The notes: generated by a model not told the origin, from the letters alone. 64,000 nucleotides of DNA from Prosthecomicrobium pneumaticum (GCF_014199915.1 NZ_JACHOO010000003.1:511690-575689); one strand, 5' to 3'. Counted from the first letter of the stretch, positions 42,947 to 51,817 are shown. Translations and numbers: made by a program.

Positions 42947-44221
42947 TTACTGCACCTGGACCTTCGCCTGGGCAGCGATCGCCTCGATCGCCGCGTCGAC
43001 ACTCTCGCCCTTGCCGAGCTTCGGCAACTGGACCGCGACGGCGGCGTCGACCTCGTTGGTGAAGATGCCGTAATTGACCGCCGGAATTTCGCCCAGCCAC
43101 TTCGAGAAGCTCTGCCAGATCTTCTCGCCGCCGAAGAAGGCGTCCGGCGTGTCATAGGCCGCCCCGGTGCGGGCGGCGAGCAGCGAGCCGACCGCCCCGC
43201 GGTCCTGCAGGATGGTCTGATAGAAGTCGACATCCTTCGCATAGACGGTGTCGAGCAGGTCGATCGCCTCGTCCTTGACGTCCGAGCTCGCGAGCACGTA
43301 CCAGCTCGATCCGCCGAGGTTCGAGGCGGCCACGGCGCCCGGCACGTCGACGGTCGGGATCGGCGCGACGCCCCACTTGCCGGACTGTTCGGCCTGCGCC
43401 TTGATCGTGCCGGTGATCCACACCCCGGTCACCACCGCGGCGACGTCACCCGAGGTGAACTTCGCCACCCAGTCGTTCCATCCGGTGGCGGGCTTGTAGA
43501 TGCCGGCCTCCTGGATCTTCTTCTGGACGTCGAGCGCGGCCTTCAGCGCGGCGTTGCCCTCGATCGCGAGGCCGCCCTCCTTGTCGAAATACCACTGGCC
43601 GGCCGACTGCATGATGATGCGGGTGAGGCCGGCGTCCGAGGTGTCGTAGCCGAGCATCTTCTTGCCGGTCTTTGCCTCGACCGCCTTGCCGATCTCGATG
43701 AATTTGTCCCAGGTGAGGTTCTGCATGTCCGCGGCTGTATAGCCGGCCGCCTCGATATAGTCCTTGCGGTAGAAGAGGCCGGTGACGCCGGAGTCGAACG
43801 GCATGCCGTAGACTTCGCCGTCGAGCGTCATCAGCTCGACCTTGTAGGGCGCGAAGCCGGAATAATCGACCGTGCCGGACAGCGGAGCGAACGAGCCCGG
43901 GAAGGACTGCAGATATTTCTGCGCGCCGTAATCCTCGATCAGCACGATGTCGGGCAGCGCCTCGGCGACGCCGGAGGCGAGGCCGGCTTGCAGCTTCTGC
44001 TCGACGTCGGGTTTCGAGAAGTCGACGATCTCGATGGTGACGTCCGGATGCGCCTTGGTGTAGCGGGCGCCGGCTTCCTTCATGATCGCAACGTTGAAGT
44101 TCGGATCCCAGCACCAGACGGTGATGGTTTTCGCCTGCGCCAAGCCGGCGGCGAAGAGCGCGGCGCCGAAGGCGGCGGCGCCCAGCGCGGATTTCAGGCG
44201 GATTCTGTCTCGGGATTGCAT
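42947..44221 (-). CDS. Sugar ABC transporter periplasmic binding protein
   Basis: This 424-aa family 1 solute-binding protein is the first gene of the leftward galactoside operon. A signal peptide (RLKSALGAAAFGAALFAAGLAQA) is cleaved near residue 30. Characteristic segments are TITVWCWDPNFNVAIMKEA, IEIVDFSKPDVEQKLQAGLASG, VYGMPFDSGVTGLFYRKDYIEAAG and a C-terminal AINYGIF-like region (PAVNYGIFTNEV). The start ATG 44221 follows GGGAGGAAACCG. The ligand is inferred to be an alpha- or beta-galactoside from the neighbouring melA and GH2 genes. It diverges from a LacI-type repressor. Confidence 0.87.
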   Translation of the reverse strand: MQSRDRIRLKSALGAAAFGAALFAAGLAQAKTITVWCWDPNFNVAIMKEAGARYTKAHPDVTIEIVDFSKPDVEQKLQAGLASGVAEALPDIVLIEDYGAQKYLQSFPGSFAPLSGTVDYSGFAPYKVELMTLDGEVYGMPFDSGVTGLFYRKDYIEAAGYTAADMQNLTWDKFIEIGKAVEAKTGKKMLGYDTSDAGLTRIIMQSAGQWYFDKEGGLAIEGNAALKAALDVQKKIQEAGIYKPATGWNDWVAKFTSGDVAAVVTGVWITGTIKAQAEQSGKWGVAPIPTVDVPGAVAASNLGGSSWYVLASSDVKDEAIDLLDTVYAKDVDFYQTILQDRGAVGSLLAARTGAAYDTPDAFFGGEKIWQSFSKWLGEIPAVNYGIFTNEVDAAVAVQLPKLGKGESVDAAIEAIAAQAKVQVQ

Positions 44222-44315
44222 CGGTTTCCTCCCCACGTGCAGGCGCGGCGTTCGAGCGGCCGCACCGTCCCGAGAACGAGTATTGACCAGAGCCGGAGAC
44301 GGCGCAAGATTGTTT

Positions 44316-44329
44316 AGTAAATTTTTACT
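44316..44329. promoter_or_regulatory. Candidate operator AGTAAATTTTTACT
   Basis: A perfect palindrome (AGTAAA-TT-TTTACT) in the only AT-rich stretch between the divergent LacI-type repressor and the galactoside operon. LacI operators often have a central CG, so the match to that family is not textbook. Confidence 0.45.
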
Positions 44330-44460
44330 GCACTGCAGAACCGATGTGCGGTGCAGGAAAGGGTAGAATTTCGCTCGGCATTTTGCTGAATGGGCCGGGC
44401 GCGGTGCGCTCTTCGGCGGTCGCGCCCGGACCGCCGCCGGGACGAGCGGCGAGGAGCTTC

Positions 44461-45504
44461 ATGGTCACCATCAAGGAAATCGCCCGCGCGGTCGGCGTCT
44501 CGCCGGCGACCGTGTCGCGGGTGCTCAATTACGACCAGACGCTGTCGATCACCGCCGCGAAGCGACAGGCGATCATCGAGACGGCCGAATCGCTCAACTA
44601 TCTGACCCCGCGCAACCGCAACCGCACGGCGAGCGCCACCTTCGTCGCGCCGAACGGCACGGCGCGCGTCGCCCTCGTCCATTCCCTGAAGCCGATCGAG
44701 GAACTCGCCGATCCCTATTATGTCGGCGTCCGGCTCGGCATCGAACATCGCAGCCAGGCGCTGCGGCTCGATTGTACGAAGGTCTGCCTCGCCGACGGCA
44801 TGGCCGATCCGGCGCTTCTCGCCGGCGCCGCCGGCATCATCGCCGTCGGCACGCACCGTCCGGAAGAGGTCGCCTGGCTGCAGCGGATGACGCGCAATCT
44901 CGTCTTCGCCGATGTCTGCCCGCCGATCGAATCCTGCGACCGGGTGGAGAGCGATCTCGGCATCGCCACCGACCAGCTCCTCGATGCCCTCTTCGATCTC
45001 GGCTATCGCCGGATCGCCTTCATCGGGGGGGCCGACACCCGCACCGGACGGCTCGAGCCCTTCGCCGAACGACGCTGCGCCGCTTACCGGGCCTGGATGG
45101 AACGCCGCGGCCTCGCCGATCCGGCCCTCTGCCGGGTCGGCCAGATCCGGTTCGAGGACGGCTACGGCCTGACCGCGACGATGCTCGACGAGGGTGTTCG
45201 CCCGGAGGTCGTCGTCGCCGCAAACGACAACATGGCGATCGGCGCCTATCGCGCCATTCAGGAGCGCGGCCTGCGTATTCCGGACGATATCGGGGTGGTC
45301 GGCTTCAACGACATTCCGGCCGCGCAATTCCTGTCGCCGCCGCTCACCACAATCCGCATCCATGCCGAGCGGATCGGCGAGATCGCGGTCGATCTGGCCG
45401 GCGAGTTGATCGGCGGCCGCGACTATTACAAGAAGGTCGTCATCTCGACCGAACTGATCTGGCGCGACAGCTGCCGGTCTCCGGTTGTCGCGGTGACCGG
45501 CTGA
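44461..45504 (+). CDS. LacI-family transcriptional repressor
   Basis: This 347-aa protein has an N-terminal LacI helix-turn-helix (VTIKEIARAVGVSPATVSRVLNYDQTLSI, about 2-30) and a periplasmic-binding-protein-like ligand domain (about 65-340) containing GYRRIAFIGG, VVAANDNMAIGAYRAIQE and GVVGFNDIPAAQFLSPPLTTIR. The start at 44461 follows GAGGAGC. The gene is divergent from the galactoside importer operon and probably controls it in response to a galactoside or galactose. The local palindrome at 44316 is a possible site. Confidence 0.92.
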   Translation: MVTIKEIARAVGVSPATVSRVLNYDQTLSITAAKRQAIIETAESLNYLTPRNRNRTASATFVAPNGTARVALVHSLKPIEELADPYYVGVRLGIEHRSQALRLDCTKVCLADGMADPALLAGAAGIIAVGTHRPEEVAWLQRMTRNLVFADVCPPIESCDRVESDLGIATDQLLDALFDLGYRRIAFIGGADTRTGRLEPFAERRCAAYRAWMERRGLADPALCRVGQIRFEDGYGLTATMLDEGVRPEVVVAANDNMAIGAYRAIQERGLRIPDDIGVVGFNDIPAAQFLSPPLTTIRIHAERIGEIAVDLAGELIGGRDYYKKVVISTELIWRDSCRSPVVAVTG

Positions 45505-45602
45505 GCGGCGTGCCCCGCGACGCTCCGGTGGCGCTGCCGGCTTGCCACGCGCCGGCCGAGCGGCAATAAGAATCGGGGCAGGTACAGCGTGGAACGGGCA
45601 GC

Positions 45603-47039
45603 GTGGCGAACGAGCGAGCGGCCGATCTTCCTCTCGCCGTCGATCTCGACGGAGCGCTCGTTCGCGCCGATCTGCTGCGTGCCGCGTCCCTCGCAGCGCT
45701 TCGTCGGCCATTGAGCGCGCTGCTCGGGCTTTCCGAGCCCCTGCGCTCCGCAAAGGCCGAGGTCAAGCGCCGGATCGCCGGCGCGACGGCCGCCGATCCC
45801 GCACCGCTCGCCTATGATCCCGACATCGTCGCCTGGCTGAAGGACGAGCGCGCCCGCGGCCGGCGCATCGTGCTCGTCGGCGCCGCCGATCAGGCGGAGG
45901 TCGAGGCCGTGGCGGCGGAGCTCGGCGTGTTCGATGCCGCCTGCGGCACGGGGGCGGACGCCGATCCGTCCGGCGAACGGCGGCTCGGCCTGATCCGCTC
46001 CCTGATCGGCGATCGCTTCGCGTTCCTCGGCGGCGAGACGGTCGACACACCCGCCTTCCGTGCGGCGGAGCAAGTCGTGCTCGTCGGTGCGGGTACGAGG
46101 CGAGAGCGGCGCCTTCGACCGGGCCAGAGCGTCGAGCGGCGGTTCGATCCGCCGCGTCCGGGTCTCGCCGTCTGGCTGCGGGCGATGCGGCTGCGGCACT
46201 GGACGAAGAACGTGCTCGTCTTCGTCGCACCGGTGCTCGCCCTCAAGGAAGCCGGCCTTGCGCCGCTCGGCGCGGCGCTGCTGCTCTTCCTCGCCTTCGG
46301 GCTGCTCGCCTCGGCGACCTATCTCGTCAACGATCTGCTCGACATCGCCGCCGACCGGCAGCATCCCGAGAAACGCCATCGGCCGATCGCGGCGGGCCTG
46401 ATCCCGCCCGGCGCTGCGGTCGGCATGGCGGCGGCGCTGCTCGGCGGCGCGGCGCTCATCGCGCTCGCCCTGCCTTTGTCGGCCGGCCTCGCGCTCGTCG
46501 CCTATCTCGCGATCACGCTCTGCTATTCGTTCTGGCTGAAGCGGATGCCGATCGTCGACACCTTCGTGCTGGCGAGCCTCTTCACGCTGCGCGTGCTCGC
46601 CGGCGGATTGCTGTTGCCGGCCGGCGTTTCCGCCTGGCTGCTCTCCTTCTCGCTGCTGTTCTTTCTCGGGCTCGCCATCGTCAAGCGCCATGTCGAGCTG
46701 GCGCGGGTCGTGGCGGCCGGTGGCACCGGGGTCGCGGCCCGCGGCTATACGGCGCGAGACCTGCCGCTCCTGCTCGCCGCGGGCGTCGCCTCGAGCTTCT
46801 CGGCGATCATCATCTTCTTCCTCTACCTGGTCGAGGAGCAGTATCCGAGCGCCCTCTACCGCCGGCCGGAAATGCTCTGGGGGCTGATGCCGGTGATTCT
46901 CTTGTGGAGCCTGCGGGTCTGGCATCTCACCGTGCACGGCCGGATGAACGAGGATCCGGTGCTCTTCGCCCTGAAGGACGGCTTCTCCCGCTGGCTCGGC
47001 GTCGTCTGCGGCGTTCTCCTCCTGATGGCCTGGCTGTGA
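45603..47039 (+). CDS. HAD-UbiA fusion, polyprenyl-phosphate phosphoribosyltransferase-like
   Basis: This 478-aa protein has an N-terminal HAD-like domain (about 10-170; DLDGALVRADLL as motif I) and a C-terminal UbiA prenyltransferase domain with about nine membrane helices (about 190-478). The UbiA Asp-rich motif NDLLDIAADRQHPEKRHRPIAAG and downstream VDTFVLASLFTLRVLAGG resemble decaprenyl-phosphate 5-phosphoribosyltransferase (Rv3806c type), which joins PRPP to a polyprenyl phosphate. The HAD part lacks clear motif II Ser/Thr and motif III Lys, so phosphatase action is doubtful. Start GTG 45603 is probable. It overlaps the DprE1-like gene (GTGA). Confidence 0.8.
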   Translation: MANERAADLPLAVDLDGALVRADLLRAASLAALRRPLSALLGLSEPLRSAKAEVKRRIAGATAADPAPLAYDPDIVAWLKDERARGRRIVLVGAADQAEVEAVAAELGVFDAACGTGADADPSGERRLGLIRSLIGDRFAFLGGETVDTPAFRAAEQVVLVGAGTRRERRLRPGQSVERRFDPPRPGLAVWLRAMRLRHWTKNVLVFVAPVLALKEAGLAPLGAALLLFLAFGLLASATYLVNDLLDIAADRQHPEKRHRPIAAGLIPPGAAVGMAAALLGGAALIALALPLSAGLALVAYLAITLCYSFWLKRMPIVDTFVLASLFTLRVLAGGLLLPAGVSAWLLSFSLLFFLGLAIVKRHVELARVVAAGGTGVAARGYTARDLPLLLAAGVASSFSAIIIFFLYLVEEQYPSALYRRPEMLWGLMPVILLWSLRVWHLTVHGRMNEDPVLFALKDGFSRWLGVVCGVLLLMAWL

Positions 47040-48391
47040 CGGGCAGCGCCGTCTTCGCCTCCTGGGGCAACCGGCTCCGCATCGCACATCCCGTCCTCCG
47101 CCCGGCGACCCGCGACGGCGCCGCCGCGATGGTCGCGGGCGGCCCTCCGGGCGGCCTGCTCGCGCACGGTAATGGCCGGTCCTATGGCGACGTGGCGCTC
47201 AATCCGGGCGGGGCGCTCATCGCGATGCGCCGGCTCGACCGCTTCATCGCCTTCGATCCCGAAACCGGGCTCCTCACCTGCGAGGCGGGCGTCACTCTCG
47301 CCGAGATCCTCGCCGTGCTCGCCCGGCCGGCGGCGGACGGGTCGGGCTGGCTCCTGCCGGTGATGCCCGGCACGCGCTTCGTCACGGTCGGCGGGGCGAT
47401 CGCCAACGATGTACACGGCAAGAACGCGCATCGCGAGGGCAGTTTCGGCCGTCATGTCGAGGCGATCGAACTCGCCCGCAGCGACGCGGGACGGCTCGTC
47501 TGCACCCGGACGGAGAATGCCGGTCTCTTTGCCGCGACGCTCGGCGGCCTCGGCCTCACCGGGCTGATCCTTTCGGCGACGCTCCGGCTGCGCCGGGTCG
47601 CCGGCCTCGCGCTCGAGACCGAGGACATCCGCTTCGACACGCTCGCCGATTTCTTCCGCCTCGACGCGGAAAGCGCGGACGGTTGGGAATACACGGCCGC
47701 CTGGGTGGACTGCCTCGCCCGCGGCCCCCGGCTCGGCCGCGGCCTCTATTCCCGCGCCCGCCACGCCGCGGGCGTCGCCGCGCCCCCGCCGGCGCGCGCG
47801 CCGCGGTTCTCCGTGCCCGTCACGCCGCCGGTCTCCGCCGTCAACGGCGCGAGCCTCTCCGCCTTCAACGCGCTCTATCTGCGTCGGCTCGGGTCCCGCC
47901 GCAGCCGGCGCGCGGTCCGGCCCTATGGGCCGGTGCTCTTCCCGCTCGATGCGCTCGGCCGCTGGAACCGCCTCTACGGGCCGAAGGGCTTTTTTCAGTT
48001 TCAGGCCGTGGTGCCCCCGCAAGCCGCCGAAGCCGCCACCGCCGAGCTCTTCGCCGCGATCGCCGCCTCGGGGCAGGGCTCGATGCTCGTCGTGCTGAAG
48101 CGCTTCGGCGCCATCGCCTCGGAAGGCTTGCTCTCTTTCCCGATGCCGGGTACCAGCCTCGCGCTCGACTTTCCCGATCGCGGCGCGTCGACGCGGGCGC
48201 TGTTGGCCCGCCTCGAGGCGATCGTGATGGCGGCGGGCGGGCGGCTCTACCCGGCAAAGGACGAGACCATGGCGCGTGCGAGCTTCGAGGCCGGCTATCC
48301 CGCCCATGCGGCCTTCCGCGCCCATATTGACCCGGCCTTCTCCTCTGCCTTCGCCCGCCGCGTCGGACTCCTCGGGGATACGGTCCGTTGA
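47036..48391 (+). CDS. DprE1-like FAD-linked decaprenylphosphoryl-ribose oxidase
   Basis: This 451-aa flavoenzyme of the vanillyl-alcohol-oxidase family matches mycobacterial DprE1: HGNGRSYGDVALNPGG (FAD binding), MPGTRFVTVGGAIANDVHGKNAHREGSFG, GGLGLTGLI, RWNRLYGPKGFFQFQ and GGRLYPAKDE with the conserved Lys. It would oxidise polyprenyl-phosphoryl-ribose at C2 to the 2-keto form. The residue equal to the drug-binding Cys387 of M. tuberculosis appears to be Ala (PGTSLALDFP, about 375). Start GTG 47036 overlaps the upstream stop. The DprE2-like gene follows with a TTGA overlap. Confidence 0.87.
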   Translation: MTGSAVFASWGNRLRIAHPVLRPATRDGAAAMVAGGPPGGLLAHGNGRSYGDVALNPGGALIAMRRLDRFIAFDPETGLLTCEAGVTLAEILAVLARPAADGSGWLLPVMPGTRFVTVGGAIANDVHGKNAHREGSFGRHVEAIELARSDAGRLVCTRTENAGLFAATLGGLGLTGLILSATLRLRRVAGLALETEDIRFDTLADFFRLDAESADGWEYTAAWVDCLARGPRLGRGLYSRARHAAGVAAPPPARAPRFSVPVTPPVSAVNGASLSAFNALYLRRLGSRRSRRAVRPYGPVLFPLDALGRWNRLYGPKGFFQFQAVVPPQAAEAATAELFAAIAASGQGSMLVVLKRFGAIASEGLLSFPMPGTSLALDFPDRGASTRALLARLEAIVMAAGGRLYPAKDETMARASFEAGYPAHAAFRAHIDPAFSSAFARRVGLLGDTVR

Positions 48392-49140
48392 GCGCCGGTC
48401 CGTCGCGCGTCGCGCTCTTCGGCGCGACCTCCGACATCGCCGTCGCCTATGGCCGGCGCTGTGCGGAAGCGGGGGCGCGGCTCGTGCTCGTCGGCCGCGA
48501 CCCTGCCGGGCTCGTCGCATCGGCCGATGACCTGCGGGTCCGCGGCGCGGCGGCCGTCGAGATCCTGCACGCCGATTTCGCCGATCTCGCGGGCCTTCCG
48601 GCCGTCGCGGAAGCGGCCTGGGCGGCGTTCGGCGGGCTCGATCTGGCGCTCGTCGCCTATGGCGCGCTGCCCGACCAGGCGACGCTCGAAGCGGATCCGG
48701 CCGCGCTCGCCGAAACGCTCGAGCTCAATTTCGTCAGCCCGGCCGTGCTCGCCGACCGCCTCGCCGCCCGCTTCGAGGCGGCCCGCGCCGGCACGATCGC
48801 GGTGATCACCTCGGTCGCCGGCGATCGCGGCCGGCGCAGCAATTACGGTTATGGCGCCGCGAAGGGCGGCTGCCAGCGCTTTCTCGAGGGCCTGCGCCAC
48901 CGGCTCGCCGCCGCCGGCGTCACCGTGCTCGACATCCGTCCGGGCTTCGTGGCGACCAAGATGACGGCGCATCTGCCACGGGGCGGTCCGCTCTGGGCGA
49001 CGCCCGACCGGGTCGCCGCCGACATCGCCCGCGCGGTCGCCCGGCGGAAGGCGGTGCTCTACACGCCCTGGTTCTGGGGCTTCATCATGATGATCGTCCG
49101 CGCCCTGCCGCGGCCGCTCTTCCACCGTACCCGGTTCTGA
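48388..49140 (+). CDS. DprE2-like SDR, decaprenylphosphoryl-2-keto-pentose reductase
   Basis: This 250-aa SDR has an N-terminal LFGATSDIAVAY cofactor loop in place of the usual TGxxxGxG, VAYGALPDQ, ITSVAGDRGRRSNYGYGAAKGG (Ser and Tyr-x-x-x-Lys) and VLDIRPGFVATKMTAHL. This is the pattern of mycobacterial DprE2, which reduces the 2-keto intermediate to polyprenyl-phosphoryl-D-arabinofuranose. The start is TTG 48388, overlapping the DprE1-like stop. The C-terminal FWGFIMMIVRALPRPLFHR suggests membrane association. Together with the two genes before it, it completes the epimerisation pathway. Confidence 0.85.
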   Translation: MSAGPSRVALFGATSDIAVAYGRRCAEAGARLVLVGRDPAGLVASADDLRVRGAAAVEILHADFADLAGLPAVAEAAWAAFGGLDLALVAYGALPDQATLEADPAALAETLELNFVSPAVLADRLAARFEAARAGTIAVITSVAGDRGRRSNYGYGAAKGGCQRFLEGLRHRLAAAGVTVLDIRPGFVATKMTAHLPRGGPLWATPDRVAADIARAVARRKAVLYTPWFWGFIMMIVRALPRPLFHRTRF

Positions 49141-49146
49141 GGTCGC

Positions 49147-50073
49147 ATGAAGGTCGTCGTCACCGGTGCAGCCGGCCTCGTCGGGCAGAACCTCGTGCCG
49201 CGCCTCGTCGTCGGCGGCCACGACGTCGTCGCGATCGACAAGCACGCCGCCAATCTGCGCATCCTCGCCGGCCTGCATCCCGGGGTCGCCGTCGTCGCGG
49301 CCGATCTCGCCGAGCCCGGTCCATGGCAGGCGGCGCTCGAGGGCGCCGACGTGGTGGTGATCGCCCACGCCCAGATCGGCGGCCTCTCGGAGACGCCCTT
49401 CCGGCGCAACAATATCGAGGCGACGGAGCGCCTGCTCGCGGCACTGCGGGGTCGAGCCGGCGTGCGGCTCGTCCATATCTCGTCCTCGGTGGTCAATTCG
49501 GCCGCCGTCGATTGGTACACCGAATCGAAGAAAGCGCAGGAGCAACTCGTGCGCGACAGCGGCCTGCCGGCGGTGATCCTGCGGCCGACGCTGATGTTCG
49601 GCTGGTTCGACCGCAAACATCTCGGCTGGCTCGCCCGCTTCATGCGGCGCACGCCGGTCTTCCCCGTTCCGGGGGACGGCCGCTATCTGCGCCAGCCGCT
49701 CTATGAAGGCGATTTCTGCGAGATCGTGCGCGCCTGCGTCGAGCGCGATTTCTCCGGCGCCGCCTACAACATCAGCGGGCTCGAACGGATCGACTACATC
49801 GATCTGATCCGGCTGATCCGGGCGGTTACGGGCGCCCGCACCGCGATCCTGCCGATCCCGGTGCCGCTCTTTGCGCTTCTGCTGCGGCTCTACGCCCTCC
49901 TCGATCGCGACCCGCCCTTCACGGTCAAGCAGCTCGAGGCGCTCGTCACGCCGGATGTTTTCGAGGTGATCGACTGGCCGGGCCTTTTCGGTGTCAGTCC
50001 GACGCCGCTCCGCGCCGCGCTCGAAGAGACCTTCACCGACCCGCGCTACGCCGCGATCGCTCTGGAGTTCTGA
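49147..50073 (+). CDS. NAD-dependent epimerase/dehydratase-family protein
   Basis: This 308-aa extended SDR has GAAGLVGQ (about 7-14) for NAD binding, the active-site Tyr-x-x-x-Lys in DWYTESKKAQE (about 121-131), a preceding SSSVVNS, and LRPTLMFG. It probably acts on a nucleotide-sugar or lipid-linked sugar for the same surface glycan as the arabinose genes upstream. It starts 6 bases after the DprE2-like gene, and the FAD oxidoreductase starts 2 bases after its stop. No specific sugar is assignable. Confidence 0.78.
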   Translation: MKVVVTGAAGLVGQNLVPRLVVGGHDVVAIDKHAANLRILAGLHPGVAVVAADLAEPGPWQAALEGADVVVIAHAQIGGLSETPFRRNNIEATERLLAALRGRAGVRLVHISSSVVNSAAVDWYTESKKAQEQLVRDSGLPAVILRPTLMFGWFDRKHLGWLARFMRRTPVFPVPGDGRYLRQPLYEGDFCEIVRACVERDFSGAAYNISGLERIDYIDLIRLIRAVTGARTAILPIPVPLFALLLRLYALLDRDPPFTVKQLEALVTPDVFEVIDWPGLFGVSPTPLRAALEETFTDPRYAAIALEF

Positions 50074-50075
50074 TC

Positions 50076-51386
50076 ATGGCGCGCGTGGTGGTGTTGGGTG
50101 CCGGTGCGATGGGGCTCGCCGCAGCGCATCGCGCGCTCGCGCTCGGCCACGCCGTCACGCTTCTCGAGGCGGCGCCCGAGCCGGGCGGCATGGCGGCCCA
50201 TTTCGATCTCGGCGGGCTGTCGATCGAGCGCTTCTACCATTTCGTCTGCAGGTCCGATCATCCGACCTTCGAGCTGATGGAAGAACTCGGCATCGGCGAC
50301 ACGATGCGCTGGCGGCCGACCTCGATGGGCTGCTTCACAGCTGGCCGGTTGTTCGACTGGGGCAATCCGCTCGCGCTGCTGCGCTTTCCCTATCTCTCCT
50401 GGATCGAGAAGCTGCGCTACGGCCTGTTCGCCTACGTTTCGGTCCGCCGCGACCGCTGGGATGCGCTCGAGAATATCTCGGCCCGCGACTGGATCGAGCG
50501 CTGGTGCGGCCGGTCCGTCTACGAGCGGCTCTGGCGGCCGCTCTTCGATCTCAAATTCTACGAGCACGCCGACCACATCTCCGCCGCCTGGATCTGGACC
50601 CGGATCCGCCGCATCGGCCGGTCGCGCCGCTCGCTGATGCAGGAGGAGCTCGGTTACATCGAAGGCGGCTCGCAGACGCTCGTCGACGCGCTGATGGCGG
50701 CGATCCGTGCCGCCGGCGGCGCGGTGCGTCTCGCCGAGCCGGCGCTCGAGGTGGTGGTGGAGGACGGCCGGGTGACCGGCGTGCGCACGGCTTCAGCCTT
50801 CCACCCGGCGGATGCGGTGATCTCGACCGTGCCGACGCCGTTCGTTTCCCGGCTCGTGCCGAGCCTGCCGGCGGCGAGCCGGGCGGCCTATGAGGCGATC
50901 CGCAACATCGGCGTCGTCTGCGTCGTCCTGAAGCTTGCGCGGCCGGTGACGCGGCATTTCTGGGTCAATGTCGCCGAGCCCGACCTGCCGATACCCGGCA
51001 TCATCGAATTCTCCAATCTGCGGCCGGTCGGGGGGGAGAGCGTCGTCTATGTCCCCTATTACATGCCGGCGGAGAATCCGCTCTGGACCCGGTCCGACGC
51101 CGCTTTCCTCGCCGAGGCCTTCGCCGCGATCCGGCGCATCAATCCGCAGGTCGCCGAGGGCGATCTGGTCGCCTCTCATGTCGGCCGGCTCCGCCACGCC
51201 CAGCCCGTCTGCCCGCCCGGCTTCGCCGCGATGATCCCGCCGGTGCAGACGCCGGTCACCGGACTTCAGATCGCCGACACGTGCTTCTATTATCCCGAGG
51301 ATCGGGGCATAGCGGAGAGCATCCGGCTCGGCGACACCATGGCGCGGGCGATCGTGATGCCGAAGGGCCCGGGTGAGGCAGCGTGA
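50076..51386 (+). CDS. FAD-dependent oxidoreductase (protoporphyrinogen-oxidase-like fold)
   Basis: This 436-aa flavoprotein has an N-terminal Rossmann motif VVVLGAGAMGLAAAHRALALGHAVTLLEAAPEPGGMA (about 4-40), the amine-oxidase family GG-doublet (PGG) and a C-terminal FAD contact ADTCFYYPEDRGIAESIRLGD. Such proteins occur in glycan and lipid-modification clusters and may desaturate or oxidise a lipid or sugar. Position 2 bases after the epimerase and a 4-base overlap with the GtrA gene tie it to the arabinose operon. A UDP-galactopyranose mutase role is not supported, as its hallmark motifs are not evident. Confidence 0.75.
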   Translation: MARVVVLGAGAMGLAAAHRALALGHAVTLLEAAPEPGGMAAHFDLGGLSIERFYHFVCRSDHPTFELMEELGIGDTMRWRPTSMGCFTAGRLFDWGNPLALLRFPYLSWIEKLRYGLFAYVSVRRDRWDALENISARDWIERWCGRSVYERLWRPLFDLKFYEHADHISAAWIWTRIRRIGRSRRSLMQEELGYIEGGSQTLVDALMAAIRAAGGAVRLAEPALEVVVEDGRVTGVRTASAFHPADAVISTVPTPFVSRLVPSLPAASRAAYEAIRNIGVVCVVLKLARPVTRHFWVNVAEPDLPIPGIIEFSNLRPVGGESVVYVPYYMPAENPLWTRSDAAFLAEAFAAIRRINPQVAEGDLVASHVGRLRHAQPVCPPGFAAMIPPVQTPVTGLQIADTCFYYPEDRGIAESIRLGDTMARAIVMPKGPGEAA

Positions 51387-51793
51387 TGATCAGCCGACAG
51401 TTCGCGCTCTTCCTCGCCGTCGGCGGCGTCGCGGCGCTCGTCAACATCGTCGCGCGGATCGCGTTCGACTGGCTGATGCCCTATGAGATCGCCATCGTCC
51501 TCGCCTATGCGACGGGGCTGGCGGTCGCTTTCCTGCTCAACCGTCGCCACGTGTTCCCCAATACGGGCGACGGGCGCGGCGTACAGCTTCTCCGCTTCAC
51601 CCTCGTCAACCTCGTGGCGCTCGCGCAGGTCTGGGCGGTCAGCCTCGGGCTGCTCCACCTCGTCTTTCCCCGTCTCGGTTTCGCCTGGCACGCCGAGACG
51701 GTCGCGCATGTGATCGGCGTGGCGAGCCCGGTGTTCACGAGCTATTTCGGTCACAAGCATTTCAGCTTCCGGCGCGTCCCTTCCGCCGGCTGA
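51383..51793 (+). CDS. GtrA-family membrane protein
   Basis: This 136-aa protein has four predicted membrane helices (FALFLAVGGVAALVNIVARIA, IAIVLAYATGLAVAFLLNR, FTLVNLVALAQVWAVSLGLL, VIGVASPVFTSYFGHKHFSF) and the GtrA C-terminal signature. GtrA proteins are linked to membrane translocation or handling of polyprenyl-phosphate sugars. In mycobacteria a GtrA-like protein (Rv3789) is encoded next to dprE1 and dprE2, so a similar role for polyprenyl-phosphoryl-arabinose is a fair inference. It is the last gene of the operon. Confidence 0.85.
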   Translation: MMISRQFALFLAVGGVAALVNIVARIAFDWLMPYEIAIVLAYATGLAVAFLLNRRHVFPNTGDGRGVQLLRFTLVNLVALAQVWAVSLGLLHLVFPRLGFAWHAETVAHVIGVASPVFTSYFGHKHFSFRRVPSAG

Positions 51794-51817
51794 GAGGGGA
51801 CGCGGCCGAAAGGGCGC

